Shown piece after piece: positions 22,330 to 34,765 of a stretch of DNA of 64,000 bases (positions within the stretch are counted from its first letter, which is position 1; every line of letters begins with the position of its first letter). Both the position numbers and the translations under genes were made by a program. Source of the stretch: Rhodamnia argentea (Eukaryota > Streptophyta > Magnoliopsida > Myrtales > Myrtaceae); contig NC_063155.1 of the NCBI RefSeq assembly GCF_020921035.1, forward strand, positions 17,255,311 through 17,319,310, written 5' to 3'. Under the pieces are notes generated by a model. That model did no database searches and was not told the origin of the DNA. It saw only the letters and a program-made list of their open reading frames with translations.

Positions 22330-23208
22330 TCACAGATCGAAACCACCGTCGTCGAATCCGCAATCCGCCGCATCTGATATCATGTCCCCGATCAGCATCC
22401 CGCCGAGCAACCCGCCTGCCAACCCCAGCCCGAAGCCGCCGCCCCCGCTTTTCTTCGGTGGCTTCTGGTATGCCGGCTGTGGGGCTGCGTACCCGTATCC
22501 CTGGGGCGGGTAACCATGTCCCTGGGGTGGGTAACCGTGTCCCTGGGGAGGATAACCGTATCCTGGCGCGGCGTTCGGTGGATACCCATATCCCTGCGGC
22601 GGATATCCCCCTGGCCCCTGCGGCGGGTATCCCCCCTGTGGAGGATACGGCGCTGCCCCCTGCATCATATGGGGTGGTGGGTACGCTGCAGCCGAGCTCG
22701 AGGCGGGTGGCGCCGCATGAGCCGGATAAGCCATGACTGGCCCGTCCACCTTCTTCCCAGCAGGGGGGGCGGCCACGGTGAACTGCTCGCCGAACTTGTA
22801 GGAGAATTCCAGGACGCCCTTGGTCTTCCCGGACGGCAGCCTCACGCTGTAGCTCATCGGCTTCGGCTTCCCGTCGCCGGCGCCGCCGCCCTGATCGAGC
22901 AGCTCCCTCACAGGCACGTCGACCCTGCCGACGTCCTTGTCGCCGCCGAGGGTGCGCTCGGCCTTGATCTTGAGCTTGAGGGTGAGGCGGCCGGCGCGGG
23001 CCGCGGCGAGGTCGACGGTGAAGGAGACGGTGTGGCCCCATTGGGGGTTGGTGCCGCCGTCGGTGTGGACGCGGGTGCGCTGGCTCCTCTTGTTGGTCTT
23101 GTCGCCGGAGAGGGAGGCGACGACGTAGACGTCCATCTTGCCGAAGACGTTGACGTCCTTGAGGTCCTTGGCCGACATCACCGTCACCTCCAGAGGCCTG
23201 CACTCCAT
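22330..23208 (-). CDS. SRC2: SRC2-like C2-domain protein
   Basis: Single-exon gene, 292 aa. The start used is the ATG at 23208 (MECRPLEVTVMSAKDLKDVN), because SRC2 proteins begin right at the C2 domain. The in-frame ATG at 23247 would add 13 atypical residues. The C2 domain spans about residues 1-140 (GKMDVYVVASLSGD; TNPQWGHTVSFTV; GRVDVPVRELLDQ). Then comes a Gly-Tyr-Pro region (about 185-250) with tandem GYPPQG units, and a hydrophobic, Gly-rich segment (GFGLGLAGGLLGGMLIGDMI) near the C-terminus that may insert in membrane. SRC2 is known as a cold-induced, ER and vacuole-associated protein that binds phospholipid/Ca2+ and interacts with RBOHF. The region is very GC-rich against its AT-rich flanks, so antisense frames stay open by chance. 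Confidence 0.93.
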   Translation of the reverse strand: MECRPLEVTVMSAKDLKDVNVFGKMDVYVVASLSGDKTNKRSQRTRVHTDGGTNPQWGHTVSFTVDLAAARAGRLTLKLKIKAERTLGGDKDVGRVDVPVRELLDQGGGAGDGKPKPMSYSVRLPSGKTKGVLEFSYKFGEQFTVAAPPAGKKVDGPVMAYPAHAAPPASSSAAAYPPPHMMQGAAPYPPQGGYPPQGPGGYPPQGYGYPPNAAPGYGYPPQGHGYPPQGHGYPPQGYGYAAPQPAYQKPPKKSGGGGFGLGLAGGLLGGMLIGDMISDAADCGFDDGGFDL

Positions 23209-23332
23209 GTCTGCGCGCTCGAAACTTGAAAGAGGATGATCAAACAACTCGCAATGAAGAAGATGAATATGGAAACCGAACGATTTTCGAGAGCTTTTTT
23301 GGGTTTCTGAGAGATTAGGGGCAGAACGACGG

Positions 23333-23340
23333 AATTTATA
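23333..23340 (-). promoter_or_regulatory. TATA box of the SRC2-like gene
   Basis: TATAAATT on the minus strand, about 125 bp upstream of the start codon at 23208. Spacing fits a TATA box with a leader of about 90-100 nt. Sequence-only call. Confidence 0.5.
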
Positions 23341-23689
23341 CTGAGGTTGGAGAACCGACGTCGGATTAGAGATTTCAATGGGCGAATCTTCGGGGATTTT
23401 TATTTATTTTAATTGCTTTTTTCCTTTTTGTGCGTTGTTCCTTTTTTACGGCTTACACGCGGTAAACGCGTTGCACAACGAACTAATTCAGTTTCGACTA
23501 AAAAAAAAAAAAGGGAACTAATTTAGTCCCTACGCGTAGAATACGAAGTTTCCTCTTTTCTTCGAATTAAATATTTTTTTTTTTGGTATCGGAATATGGG
23601 TCGATATCAAATATTTTCAAGACCCGCAAAGGGGAATTGTTTATTGCTTTGTTCGAACTTCTTAAGTATTAAATTGCACGTTCATTTTA

Positions 23690-24002
23690 GAGTTAACGCC
23701 TCGAAAAATCTCTTAAACTCGTACAGTTGCGATAAATTTACCCCAAGCAAACTGTCAAAGCGATTTACCCTCCATTATTTTCCGTTCCATTATATTATTA
23801 TCACGAAAAATCTCAGATTAGCACACTCGAGGATAAAATCCCAAATTGATGAATCCGTCAATTGCCACGTGTCATCCAACTCGATAATTCAAACGATGAA
23901 ATTTAATGAAAACTAAGGAAGGACGAATTTATCACGGGTGTATTAATTTGCAATTAAAATTTTCATATCGATTGGGGATTTCTCGTGTTATTAAGTTAAT
24001 AC
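23690..24002. repeat. family B copy 3
   Basis: Shares 'gataaatttacccc', 'ccctccattattttccgtt' and 'tgccacgtgtcat' with the family B element at 2455-2926. The ends contain 'cgaaaaatctc' and its rough complement 'gggatttctcgtg'. The remaining intergenic DNA up to 25497 holds no gene I can support. Confidence 0.5.
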
Positions 24003-24868
24003 TATCGATTCTTCATTTTATGCCTTTTTCGGGGTAGTGTCCAAATCTTTGACATATCAACGGAATATTCGATTTTGTCGTTTATATAATGAATTCGACA
24101 ATTACGGCGAATATCGGCAGGAAAAATAGCGATGCAAATGAAAAGACGGAAGTCAGAAAGGCGTGGGGGGTTGGATGCGCGTACACTCCGCTTTTCCTTT
24201 ATCGCATAAAGAATATAGGCACTATAAAAAAAATAAAAAAAATAAAAAGAATATTATGCACTCTCTTTTCTGGAAATTCCCAGAAAAGTCAATTATTCCT
24301 TTTTTTTTTTTTTTGTCTTTTTTGGGGTCAATATCTATGCCTCGATCATGTAACTAGTTATCTACTATATCTTGAGATAATATTTGTGGTGTAAAACCCT
24401 AATTAAATAGATAATAAAAAATAACCCCGAAATTCAAATGTTCAATTAGGTTACTAGCTTCACCTCCGTTATTCATTCATGACCATCATTCTCTAGTTTT
24501 CCTTCATGGATTAGATGAACTAATTTTACGGATATTGCAATATGCAAAGTCGGTTCCAATGGAGAAATCACGTGAAAAGTCGTGGCGGGATGATTCGCTA
24601 TTTTTTTAGCATATGTGTGTTAGAATTTGAGTCCTTCCAATGTTTTGTTGCTCAATTTAGTCCGAAACCCAAAAAAGACTTTGTTGCTTTTTCGGAGCAT
24701 TAGATGGATATTGGAAGCCCCCTTTATCCCAAATTCCAAATGAAGATTGATGCCATGCCGCCATTTCAATTGCAAAGCTGACATGTTCTCCAATCAATTC
24801 GATGATTACATGGGATTTAGGTTAGGCTTGCATGACCAATTACTACTCTTTTTTAAGCCACATCTCAA

Positions 24869-24948
24869 ATTCTAAACTAAGAACTTCGAATCGATAACTT
24901 CTTCCGAAATTCTAAACTAAGAACTTCGAATCGACAACTTCTTCCGAA
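24869..24948. repeat. 40-bp tandem duplication
   Basis: Two adjacent 40-bp units differing at about one base (beginning 'attctaaactaagaacttcg'). Intergenic, no known role. Confidence 0.85.
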
Positions 24949-25497
24949 GGCAGTGTCACTTTGGTTCAAATACTGTAAAGCACCGTGCACATCTATGATG
25001 AGTTTTACCTTGTATGGCAATTTTGATCCGTCCTTGGAGGGAGCTTGATTAGCATTCAGCAATAATCAGATGGTCGATACGAGAAATATAAATCTCAATT
25101 AAACAACGATTTTATTTTTTTCAGAACAACAACAATTCAATGCCAAAGAAAAAGGGCAGTCCAAATTTATATTATAGGGAAGTCACAAATATGAATGTTA
25201 AAAAAGAAAAGAAAAGTAATTGACACTATAGATGCCGGATAGCTATAACAATTCTCACGTAATTTACTCAATTGCTAATGAGGCAATGACAACCTATACT
25301 TCTTTCTCTCTCTTCACATTACATAGCCCTGACTCAAGCCAAATTAGCCAAAGAACTAAATCTACAACAGATTCATGCAAAAATCTTAGGGATCACCTTT
25401 TTATTCTCTTCATATAAAGAACGGGGTTAAATGGGCGAAAAAGAAAAGAAAAAATCTTTGGTAAAACCCGTCGATGTTGTGGCAGACTTTGAAAATT

Positions 25498-28400
25498 TTA
25501 GACATCATCAACTTTTGGGCTTGGAGGTGTTCCGGTGATCCAAGTCCACACTCCGCCGGAGTTCTGCCTCTGCTTTGCCATTAGCGCAGCTTGTTCAGAA
25601 GCGGCCTTTTGTCGCTGGAGGAGTTCAAGCTCCTTTTGCAATGTCTCCATCATTTGCAGCTTTTGCCTTAATTCTGCCACATCGACCTGCCACAACATAT
25701 AGAGGCATTACATAAGTGAAAAAGAGAGTAGCCTTATAAATTTTGACTGTTAATCAAAAGCCTATTTCACATTCAGCAGTCCATGACTCTGATCGGCTCA
25801 ACTTCCAGGGTCAGTGTCAATATGGAGTTTAGTCTACAAGGTGATAATACAAATAAGATCTCCCCAGGTTTTGGGCCAAAAAGCAAATTCTATTCCACGC
25901 CCCGTCCTGCAATGCCTGTTCTGCATTCGGGGTCGACATGTATTTATAGAGGAGCATAGTTAACACAAGTCGGGGATTTCTTGGGAACCATAGCAATGAA
26001 CAAGGCAAGGTGCGAACTGCATCCAGAGATCATGAAAAATGTCCGGGAGGAATTAAATTTCTTAGAACTTTGCTATTACTTCTAAAGCAAAGAAGAACTA
26101 TTCCAAGCGCAAAACGAAGTAAGTGGGAGTTTCTAAGAACCAGCAAGTACCTCAAGTTTGAAACACCTTGACTGCTCCGCAGCAAGTTGACCCCGCACGG
26201 ACTGAAGCTCCTGCATGTGCAATTAAACATGTTAAGCTTTCTAGCACTTCTATTTTCAAGGCAGAGGGGATATTAAAAATGAACATGAGGACTGATTTGG
26301 CCCTGGTAGATGTTCAAGTTGGTAAAACAGAGCCTGTGATATCTCTGCCATGCCCATTGAGACTTTGAGTCCATTTAAGTGAAGAATTTACTTGTTATGC
26401 TATCCACACAAAACATTCCTATACTAAGATTTGTAGGTTAAAAACACAATGAATGGCCTTTGTTCAATGGCCTAGTCCAACAATACATGGTGGACAAAAG
26501 ATTCTGCGCTTTTAGCCCCAACAAATTCCTACGACGCTAATGTTTCCCGGAAACAACAGTGGTCCTATTTTCGTTATAAGTTAAACAAAGTGCTCCAACA
26601 AAGGGATTATTTTTTACGAAGTTGTCCATCAAAGATTACAGTCAAGAGATACAAAAACAAGTTATACCTTGTTCAGATCAGTGTTGCGAGTCTCGGCTTC
26701 TGAGATTTCTTGCTTTAATTGAAGAGACAACAACTTCTCCTTGTTGAGTGATGATTCTAATTCTTCTTTCTCTGCCTTGAGGGTTGCTAATAGATGTTCT
26801 GCAGTTCCCTCATTTCTTGATTTCTGTCCAAAATATAAATGAGTAACGTGAAGAAATACAAAGCACAGAATACATTGCTCAAGAAACAAGCACGAAAAAC
26901 TTGAAAATCCAAGGGAAAAATAGTGCACATGGCAGGACTTCTCAATGGATCTGATGGTAGTGGACCTCTACATTTTTAAGATACACATTCTCAATGCAGA
27001 ATTATTTCAAATAAAAGAGATGACATAAACATATAAGAATTTGTCAAGAATACAGATCAAGTAGGATCCAGCATCCATCTCCACACCTTCTCCAATTTTT
27101 CCATATGTCAACAACAGACAAAAGTGCACAACCAATAACTTAAACAACTTTACAAACTTGGAGACAATGCACATATAGGACATCTGACTGCATCAGAATG
27201 CAGTCAACCTCTTATGCCTTAGAAAGCAAATGTTTTGAGTCACTTCGCAAAACAAGGATTTCCTACCTGTATAAAAGCTTATGAAGCATTTGAATCAATA
27301 AGATTGACAACACCCATACATAAGAAAAATAGACAGATTGGTATGATACGGTGTCTCACACTTGGTTCACAATTTATTCCTGCTAGCCTATGTAATACTA
27401 CAACAGAGGCAATATAAAGATGAAATTTCATATAAAAGAGATAGTCAACGCCAATTACCCTGGGGTCTTTCTCAATATTGTCCCCAACTACTTCTTTTCT
27501 TCCATCTTGGACTGCTTCAACCTCTGACTCCAAGTCTCTGGTAGGATTTGTTGCATTGTGCACCGCAGAAACACTGTCAGGCACAAGACTTTCGATTGCT
27601 TTCGCTGGTAATGTTGATTTGTGGCTTGGTTTAAGAACATTAACCTGAAAAACTTATCGCATTAGAATGAAAGCGGGGAAATCCACGTCAACCACTTAAA
27701 ACACAAAACATAACGAACCTCATTGTTATAACGGCCATTATATCCTCCAAAAGATACGATGACATCTTCACCATTATAGGAGCTTACAACCAAACTCAAA
27801 CCCTGCCGTCAAAGAGCCAGATGGCGATTTCATGAGTGAAGTGCTAAAACCTTTTTTTTTTTTTTGCGAAATAAGTGCTAAAAATCTTAAAAGTATGTAT
27901 ACCCGAGAATTCCAGAAGGAAAATGTACACTTGTGGTCTTCAGTAAGCAAACATATGATCACACATGAGGAAAAAATGTCAGTAGAGTGGAAAGTACCTC
28001 ACTAGCAACTGGAATGCGCCCTTCGACCGTGGTCACAACAGACCAAACTAATGTAGACATGTTCAGGACAACAGTTTCTGATACCCCTGCAAGAAGTTTT
28101 AAGAAAGAGGTAAAAATCCAGACAAGAATGAAGCATACAAACTCAAATAATATGCGCATTGGGAATGCTCTCAAACATCAACGTCAATGTCAACATCATC
28201 TTTATCCCAAACTAGTTGGGGTCGGCGGTCAATGAACCCCAAAATAAATAAAATAAAAGCAAGACAGATTGAGAGAAAAGAAATAATTATATAAAAAAGA
28301 AATATATAAAAATAAAAATATATATAGGGAAAAATGGACTAAAAAGGACAGTCTGGAACATATGAATTCTGCCCTCCACAATGCTAATAGCTTTCCTCCA

Positions 28401-31400
28401 CTCCATCCTAAGACAAATCGTACGCCAATCTATTTCCCACTTCATTAAATCTTGTTTTACTACTTTTTCCCAGTAAGTTTCGGCCAACCTTTTTCTTTCT
28501 TCATGTCATGCTCTCAAACAAGCAAATATAATTTCTAACGCAACAAATTTGGTAAAAGGAAGTAGTACTCAAGTCCTTAGACTAGAAGTTCGTTAATCTA
28601 CTATTTTTTGCAGCAAACGAGTTACTTCATGCAGGGTCTGTCATCAATCTTGCTGCACAAAAATGAACGGTTCTTGTGTCACCTAAAGGCCTCCGTGTAA
28701 CAATCCATATGCACTCTGACCTAAAGCATCAGCGTATCTTCAGTGAAATTGTTGTACGATATGATTGGTGACCTAAATCTCTTCATCCAAACATTGTCAA
28801 ACATGGAAGAGCATTTTCTGGATTTTCCTAACCTTGAACTGAAAAGTCCTAATCTCAAACGCAATCATCGTGCCTATTCTCTTTATCTTCCAACTCGTGA
28901 AAAAAAGGAAATCTGTGTCACTAGTTTACTTGAAACATCAGTACCAGAAGTTTCATAATCAACATAAGTGTTGCAGATTCTTACCACTCTTATTGTCACC
29001 ACCACCAACTATAAACCAATTCTCTCCAATAGTTACACCTGCATGTCCAGCCCTTGCAGTAGGTATATCACCTTGCTGTGTGGGTCTTGACCATTCCATC
29101 TAGTAAAACCCCAACGCTTAACATTAGAAGATATATTCTAACGTGAAGCCAGATGGCGTTTAGACTGAAAGAAGTAATCTTACAGTTTGCAAATCAAGGA
29201 CATGTAGATCATTAAAACAAGTAGCGTGTGAACCCCCACCAAAAATGAGGAGATAACGCTCTGCATGTACCGCAGCAGCATGATCAGACCTTGGAGAAGG
29301 AGGAACACCCCTGTGGCCAACATTTTCAGTCAAAATCTATGTGAACTTAAAAGCTGCTTTCAAAGCTAATGCTACATGAATATCATGAAGTTTCAATATT
29401 TCAATTAACAATATGACTACACTAGTCCAGTCAGGAAAAAAGAACTGTTTGCAAGTAAATTTGTACAATTGTATGCAAAGCTGGTTCATGAAGAGAATCA
29501 CTGTGTCCTTTTACATGACCTTCAGAATATAAGCAACATATGCAAAGAGGCCCAGTAGGAGTGGCGGGAAAATTACGTCATATGTCTGTCGAGGTATGAT
29601 AGATAAATCTCATCGCTCCCACAGACAGACACGAGAGTAAGGTTTCTCATCAAATCAGCTGAATAAAAAAAATCAACTTACACGGCATCAAATTCATCCC
29701 ACGTCATTGTTTCAAGGTCAAGTATATGAAGATCATTCAATAAAGATCTTTTTGCATCTTGCCCGCCAAATATCACTAAGCTAGTACCAACCAGAGTTAC
29801 CGATTGACCTCCCCGGGACACCTGGAAACAATTGTTTCGGATGTGAGACAACACCAGCAATAGGAACAGAAAGGCGTGAAACATAACAAATAGACATAGA
29901 AGTAACCTTCAAATTGTCACTCGACACTAGAGGAGACATAAGCATAACTTGTTGCATAATGCTTTTGTGCATGAGATAAGAATGATGAAAAAGAGGATAT
30001 TCATACCGGTGGTTTCCCATAAGTCTTCAAGAATGACCAAGTACTAGTTTGTAGATCAAATGCTCTCACTGTCAACCAGAGAGCAGGTAATTTTATTAAG
30101 AAAAGAGAGTAAGAACTAAGAAAAGCTAACTGCAAGACAAAAAGGTAAACATCACCATGCACTGATCATCCCAATGGTCATTAACAGAAAAAACAAAATG
30201 CAGGGCAGAAGGCAATATCCAGTTTACCCTGGGTGTGGATCAATCCGATATGTGGAAGGCAAATGAAACTACGTATATTACTAGTCCCAGCATGATAAGG
30301 TAGGGACGGCCTCTATGGAATATATAGAGTCGGAACAAGATATGTCTATATGGTTATATTCTCCACAATATGGTCTTTAATATGGCAGATGCTTAGGTTA
30401 AACGGGTCATATTCCATGCTCAATTAGAAATTTTTCTTTAAGATGCCTTGAGACATCATCTAATAAAGTAAGAAATATTGAGTATGAGTCGTGTTTCTAT
30501 AATGGAACATTGGGAACACTCATTATGGGGATCCAAATTGCTAGAGTACCACAAAGCCCAATTTTGTCTTCCAAATCACGCAATGTTGAAGGCAACTGCT
30601 AACCAATTTACCAAGATGAATTAAATTAGATACTTGAAGGCAACTGTATATGGATGTAAATATATCTCATAGGGTCTTTTGGCCAGTAATTATATATCAA
30701 AGTAGTGCTAGGTGGTACTATCCTTTATAACCACAAAAAAAGATACATACAAATCTAGACTTTAATGGGTACAATGTTTCATTCAAGATTCATATGAGAG
30801 TGATAGTGGCAGTCTGGAAATCACGACAAGTTCCTGTTTGTCAGAATTTCAATAATTTCATTCTTCTCTCACTCTTTAGAATTTCTTTTACAATTTTATT
30901 AGTGAATAAATCTAGATGCGTGTACCTTGTATGGTCTCAGAAGGATCTTTTGTGTGTCCAGCAACTGAAATAAGCTTATTTTCCCAAGGTATCTACAAGG
31001 ACAAGGAACAAAAAGTCATTATCAAAAAGGAATCTACAAGGGCCACAAATATTAGTCTGCCCAGATTCAGAAAAGAGTTGGTCCAAGACATTTAAGGACT
31101 TCAAAATTTTCTTAATATTCTCCATTAGGGAGTGGATATTGCTATTCACCCACCAGTGAATGACCAGCACATGGAGCTAAAGGTCTAGATGGTTGTGACT
31201 CCGCTGAATCAACCTCAAACCCTGCCTCTACTCTTGACCAAGCCCAGCCCCTCAAATCCAGAACCTGCATTCATTGGGTCATAGGAAACAGGCTGTAAGG
31301 GAAGCTGTGGATGTACACATCCAGGGTTTTACATCCACACCACCGGGTTAGCTTGATAAGATAAAAGGACTCAGCAATACTGAAAAATTCTGGATGTTCA

Positions 31401-34400
31401 CTGTGAGAAGCTTGAATGGGCAAAGCATGTATTGTTAGTAATCACTGGACACTGCTAGTCCAATCCATTGACTATTAAGATTACCAGTAAACAAACAGGA
31501 AGAATCTATTCATGAGTGCATAATTTGCTTACATGAAGATCATTTAGGTATCGTCCATTGTGGTTTCCACCATATACGTACATCTTGTCTTGAATGATTG
31601 CTGCTCCATGCTGCAGATGGCATAACCATCAGGTTCAGTATAATTTATTTGTCCAGAAGAGATCACCATGTCTCACAGAGAGAGAGAGAGATGTTTACAC
31701 CTCATAGCGTGCTTTTGGACGTTGACCTGATGTCGGAGGTACAATCCATTGATCGTAGACAGCAACTGGTCCTAGACCATCAGAAACCACATCTTTCTCC
31801 TGAGTTTCACTCAGAATTCCATTTTCAGTGGACGTAACTTTTGTCTCAGTAGTATAGACACCATTCTCGACCACCGGGTCAACTTTTTCAGTATGCTGTA
31901 AGGTATACACAACAAAACAAATCACGGGCAAATGCAGAGTCATTGGTTTGAAAGCAACAACTTAAAAAAGCTACCATATGCCAAGTAAACATTGTCCGAG
32001 TGAAAGGTGAATACATAAGCATGGGGGATCTGACCCTACTATCTTGACTGGAGATTGTAAATTTGATTGCTGATAGGATCAGGCCATATGAGGTGGTCAA
32101 CTGATGTAGAGTCAAATGTTGGCAATGACATAAAAAAGAGTCCATTGTGATGTAAGTGGAGGAGAAAGTGGTCATGCTGAAGCGTCAAAGATATCCCTCA
32201 GATACTCTGCTGAAAGTTGTAAAAGAGAAGGCATCGTGGTGGCAGTACAATGGCCTTTCTAGTGCAACATCACATTGATCTAGCTGCATAGACTTCCAAA
32301 TGCCAAACTATCTGGCTGTCTAAATCCCATAAATGATACTTCTGTTAAAAGATGGTAGAAACATGAGCTATATGGGATACTATTCTTGTGAGTTCTACAT
32401 CACTAACAACTGTCTCCATGCTCGAAAAACCAGCCTATTCTTTTGGTTTTAAAGAAAAAGCTCATTCAATTTTGCTAGTCCACATTATGCAACATGTAAG
32501 TGAGAAGCTTATGGATCATGGAAGGACCGTTATGTAGGGATATTATAATGCAAAATTCAGAAAAGAAAGGGTATACTGACATTTGTTTCCACATTAACAA
32601 CAGGTTCTGAAACAGGTTCAGAAACATAATTAGATGCTCTCGAGTACCAGCCAGGATCTTCCTCCTGTAATAACAGCAAATCAACAAACGTGGGCTATCA
32701 AGTCTAAAAAACACCTTACTCGTTCGACATTAAAGACAACAATTAATTACTAACCTCCAATATTTTCACAAATAGTCGCATTGCCTCTGTAGATGCCATG
32801 TTTCCTAGGCCATTCCAACTGCATAAACATATTGCACTCATCAGAAACCATAGTTTACTGAATAAGTCTACACTCTGCAATCACTTATACAATAGAGCTA
32901 TCAATTAATACAAGCAGTCTTGTCCATATCCTTCCGCACAAAATTGAAAGTGAAATTCCGTTCAAATCATATAGAACAAACATTGTGTCTGAGTAACACC
33001 ACGAGTCATATATGAAATCTTACAGTACACGTGATAAGATAAGAAAAGCATGTGAAGTTGTTTCCTTTCTGAAACACAGGAAAATGAATAACATGAATGC
33101 ACATAAATATGGAAAATTGAGCATTCCTGAGCTACTTGAAGTTGATTCACTAGTTTTGAGTTTCAATAGTTCAGATCCAAATCAATTAATTTCAGTTACA
33201 GCTGAGAGCTTTCAAGTTCGAGAAGCTTTCCAGCACATATGCATTATAAACCAAAGCAAAAGTAAATAGAAGAACTTTCTGGTACTATCTTTTACTACAT
33301 GAACACTATTTCCAACTCAACCACAAATATCACTCTCAAGACATGAATTAACCACTGCTTGATTCAACTCATCAAATTGAGAGGAAATAGTATCTCATAT
33401 AATGAGCATAATGTCAACAATAAGTCCAATTTAAGTTAAAGTCATAAATCTGGGAAAAAAACAAAAAAGTGCATCAATTGAGTTTGCATTCACACACGTT
33501 ACAGCTCTTTCCCTTACAGAAATAATCATATGGAACGAGGGGAGCGACCATGCTTGTACATGTGTCTAAGAGAAATAGAGGTGCTGGGGTTGCAGCATAT
33601 ACAAACCTAGTCCATTTACTTTGCTCGACAGGGCTCCACCCTCTGGGTTTCGGTACAGTACAAGGTCCAATGGTTGCCTGTATCAGATGCATAATCAATG
33701 AGGTGTCACCTTGACAAGTTAATTCTGGGCAAAGTATTATCAGGATGTACTGGCAGTTTAAAAAAAAAAAATCTAGAATATACAAGATAGTACAAACTTG
33801 TGGTAAATGAAACAAATTACAGAGACTGTAACAATTTCCTGCTCAGCTCACCCGAGGTACCAGAGGCTTGACAACAACTACAAGGCACTTCCTCTTTCCA
33901 AATTCCAAACTTGTATAAATGAAGGAAATATAAAGACCAATTATTTCCAATCGAAGCCTATGTACTGCCAATATCAGGTGAATCCTAACTATTTTTATCT
34001 TGATTTCAGGACAGATCGATCTTAACGGCATATGCCTCACCACAAGCGAAGCACAATCAAGCACAAACCTATCAGCCCACCTGGCTACAGTTCTCTTCCC
34101 AGTGAGGCTGTTGTACGATTATAACAGATGGATCAAAGGCTTTTGAATTAGTGTAAGCTTAGAAGTTCCAATCAAATGATCGAGAACACATCGCAACATA
34201 CCATACAATCTATAATAGAACCAAAAATTGAATGAAGCGCTGCATTAGTTAGTTAACAATTTGCTAAACAGATTCACAAAGACGAACTTGAACACTGAAT
34301 CATGCAAGAATCAAATCATTCCAAATCGAATTTCTCGTATCGCCAACAAAGTTATCCCAAATCAACTGGCGAAGCCGCAGCACGATCTCAATTCCAACGG

Positions 34401-34765
34401 AAAATCCACAAGCTAAAACACGACACTCGCCTATATGACATTGGATCCGGGAACTACAATCAAGACAAGACACGAAACCGGAAATTCCCAGCACACGAAT
34501 CCATAACCATACAAGTTCAACGCATCGGCAGAGCCAAATCATCGAAATCCGCACCAAACGCATCGGATCCACCCCCCAAAATGCAACAACATTATCAAGG
34601 CACCTGTTGGTACAAGGCGTAGAGGAGCAAGGCGGAGTCGTTGGAGAACTTGGAGGTGACGCCCTTGGAGGAAGCGTGGGGAGATCCATCGAAGCCAGCG
34701 TAGGAAGCGGCGGCGTAGAAGCGCTCGGGGTACGCGAGCCCCGAGCTCGCTCGAGCCATTGCCAT
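25498..34765 (-). CDS. ACBP4: acyl-CoA-binding protein with kelch repeats (class IV ACBP)
   Basis: Eighteen exons (high-low): 34765-34604, 33677-33607, 32818-32755, 32664-32581, 31895-31701, 31610-31533, 31264-31154, 30992-30926, 30068-30007, 29821-29682, 29310-29184, 29099-28985, 28086-27998, 27802-27719, 27644-27459, 26823-26668, 26210-26151, 25686-25498. They join in frame to about 679 aa, near the ~670 aa of Arabidopsis ACBP4. The acyl-CoA-binding domain is at about residues 14-107 (YPERFYAAASYAG; LLLYALYQQATIGPC; EQSKWTSWNGLG). Kelch repeats fill about 190-520 (YVYGGNHNGRYLNDLHV; LVIFGGQDAKRSLLNDLHIL; LLIFGGGSHATCFNDLHV; IVSFGGYNGRYNNEV). A coiled coil follows (ETLQKELELLQRQKAAS), then the end motif WTWITGTPPSPKVDDV. 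The class is cytosolic, binds oleoyl-type acyl-CoA esters and takes part in lipid and defence signalling; ACBP4 is reported to bind the ethylene factor AtEBP. The first of two ATGs (MAMARAS) is used. Confidence 0.96.
28135..28500 (-). mobile_element. 3' remnant of an RTE-type LINE in ACBP4 intron 12
   Basis: On the minus strand 28487-28340 encodes MAETYWEKVVKQDLMKWEID followed by WRTICLRMEWRKAI. This resembles the C-terminal tail of plant RTE-clade reverse transcriptases ('RPRKTW.EVIK.DL...R..WR..I'). Downstream is the widespread phrase 'ccccaactagtttgggat' (28200-28220), common at the 3' end of these elements. It lies in the same orientation as the host gene, inside its intron (28087-28984). 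Truncated and not functional. Confidence 0.55.
31676..31691. repeat. short (GA)n tract
   Basis: About 16 bp of GA repeats in the ACBP4 gene, a few bases on the intron side of exon 5. Confidence 0.8.

Noticed and set aside
22516..23229. 237-aa ORF on the plus strand opposite the SRC2-like gene
   Set aside because: Product is low-complexity and mirrors the GC-rich codon pattern of the real minus-strand gene; no domain.
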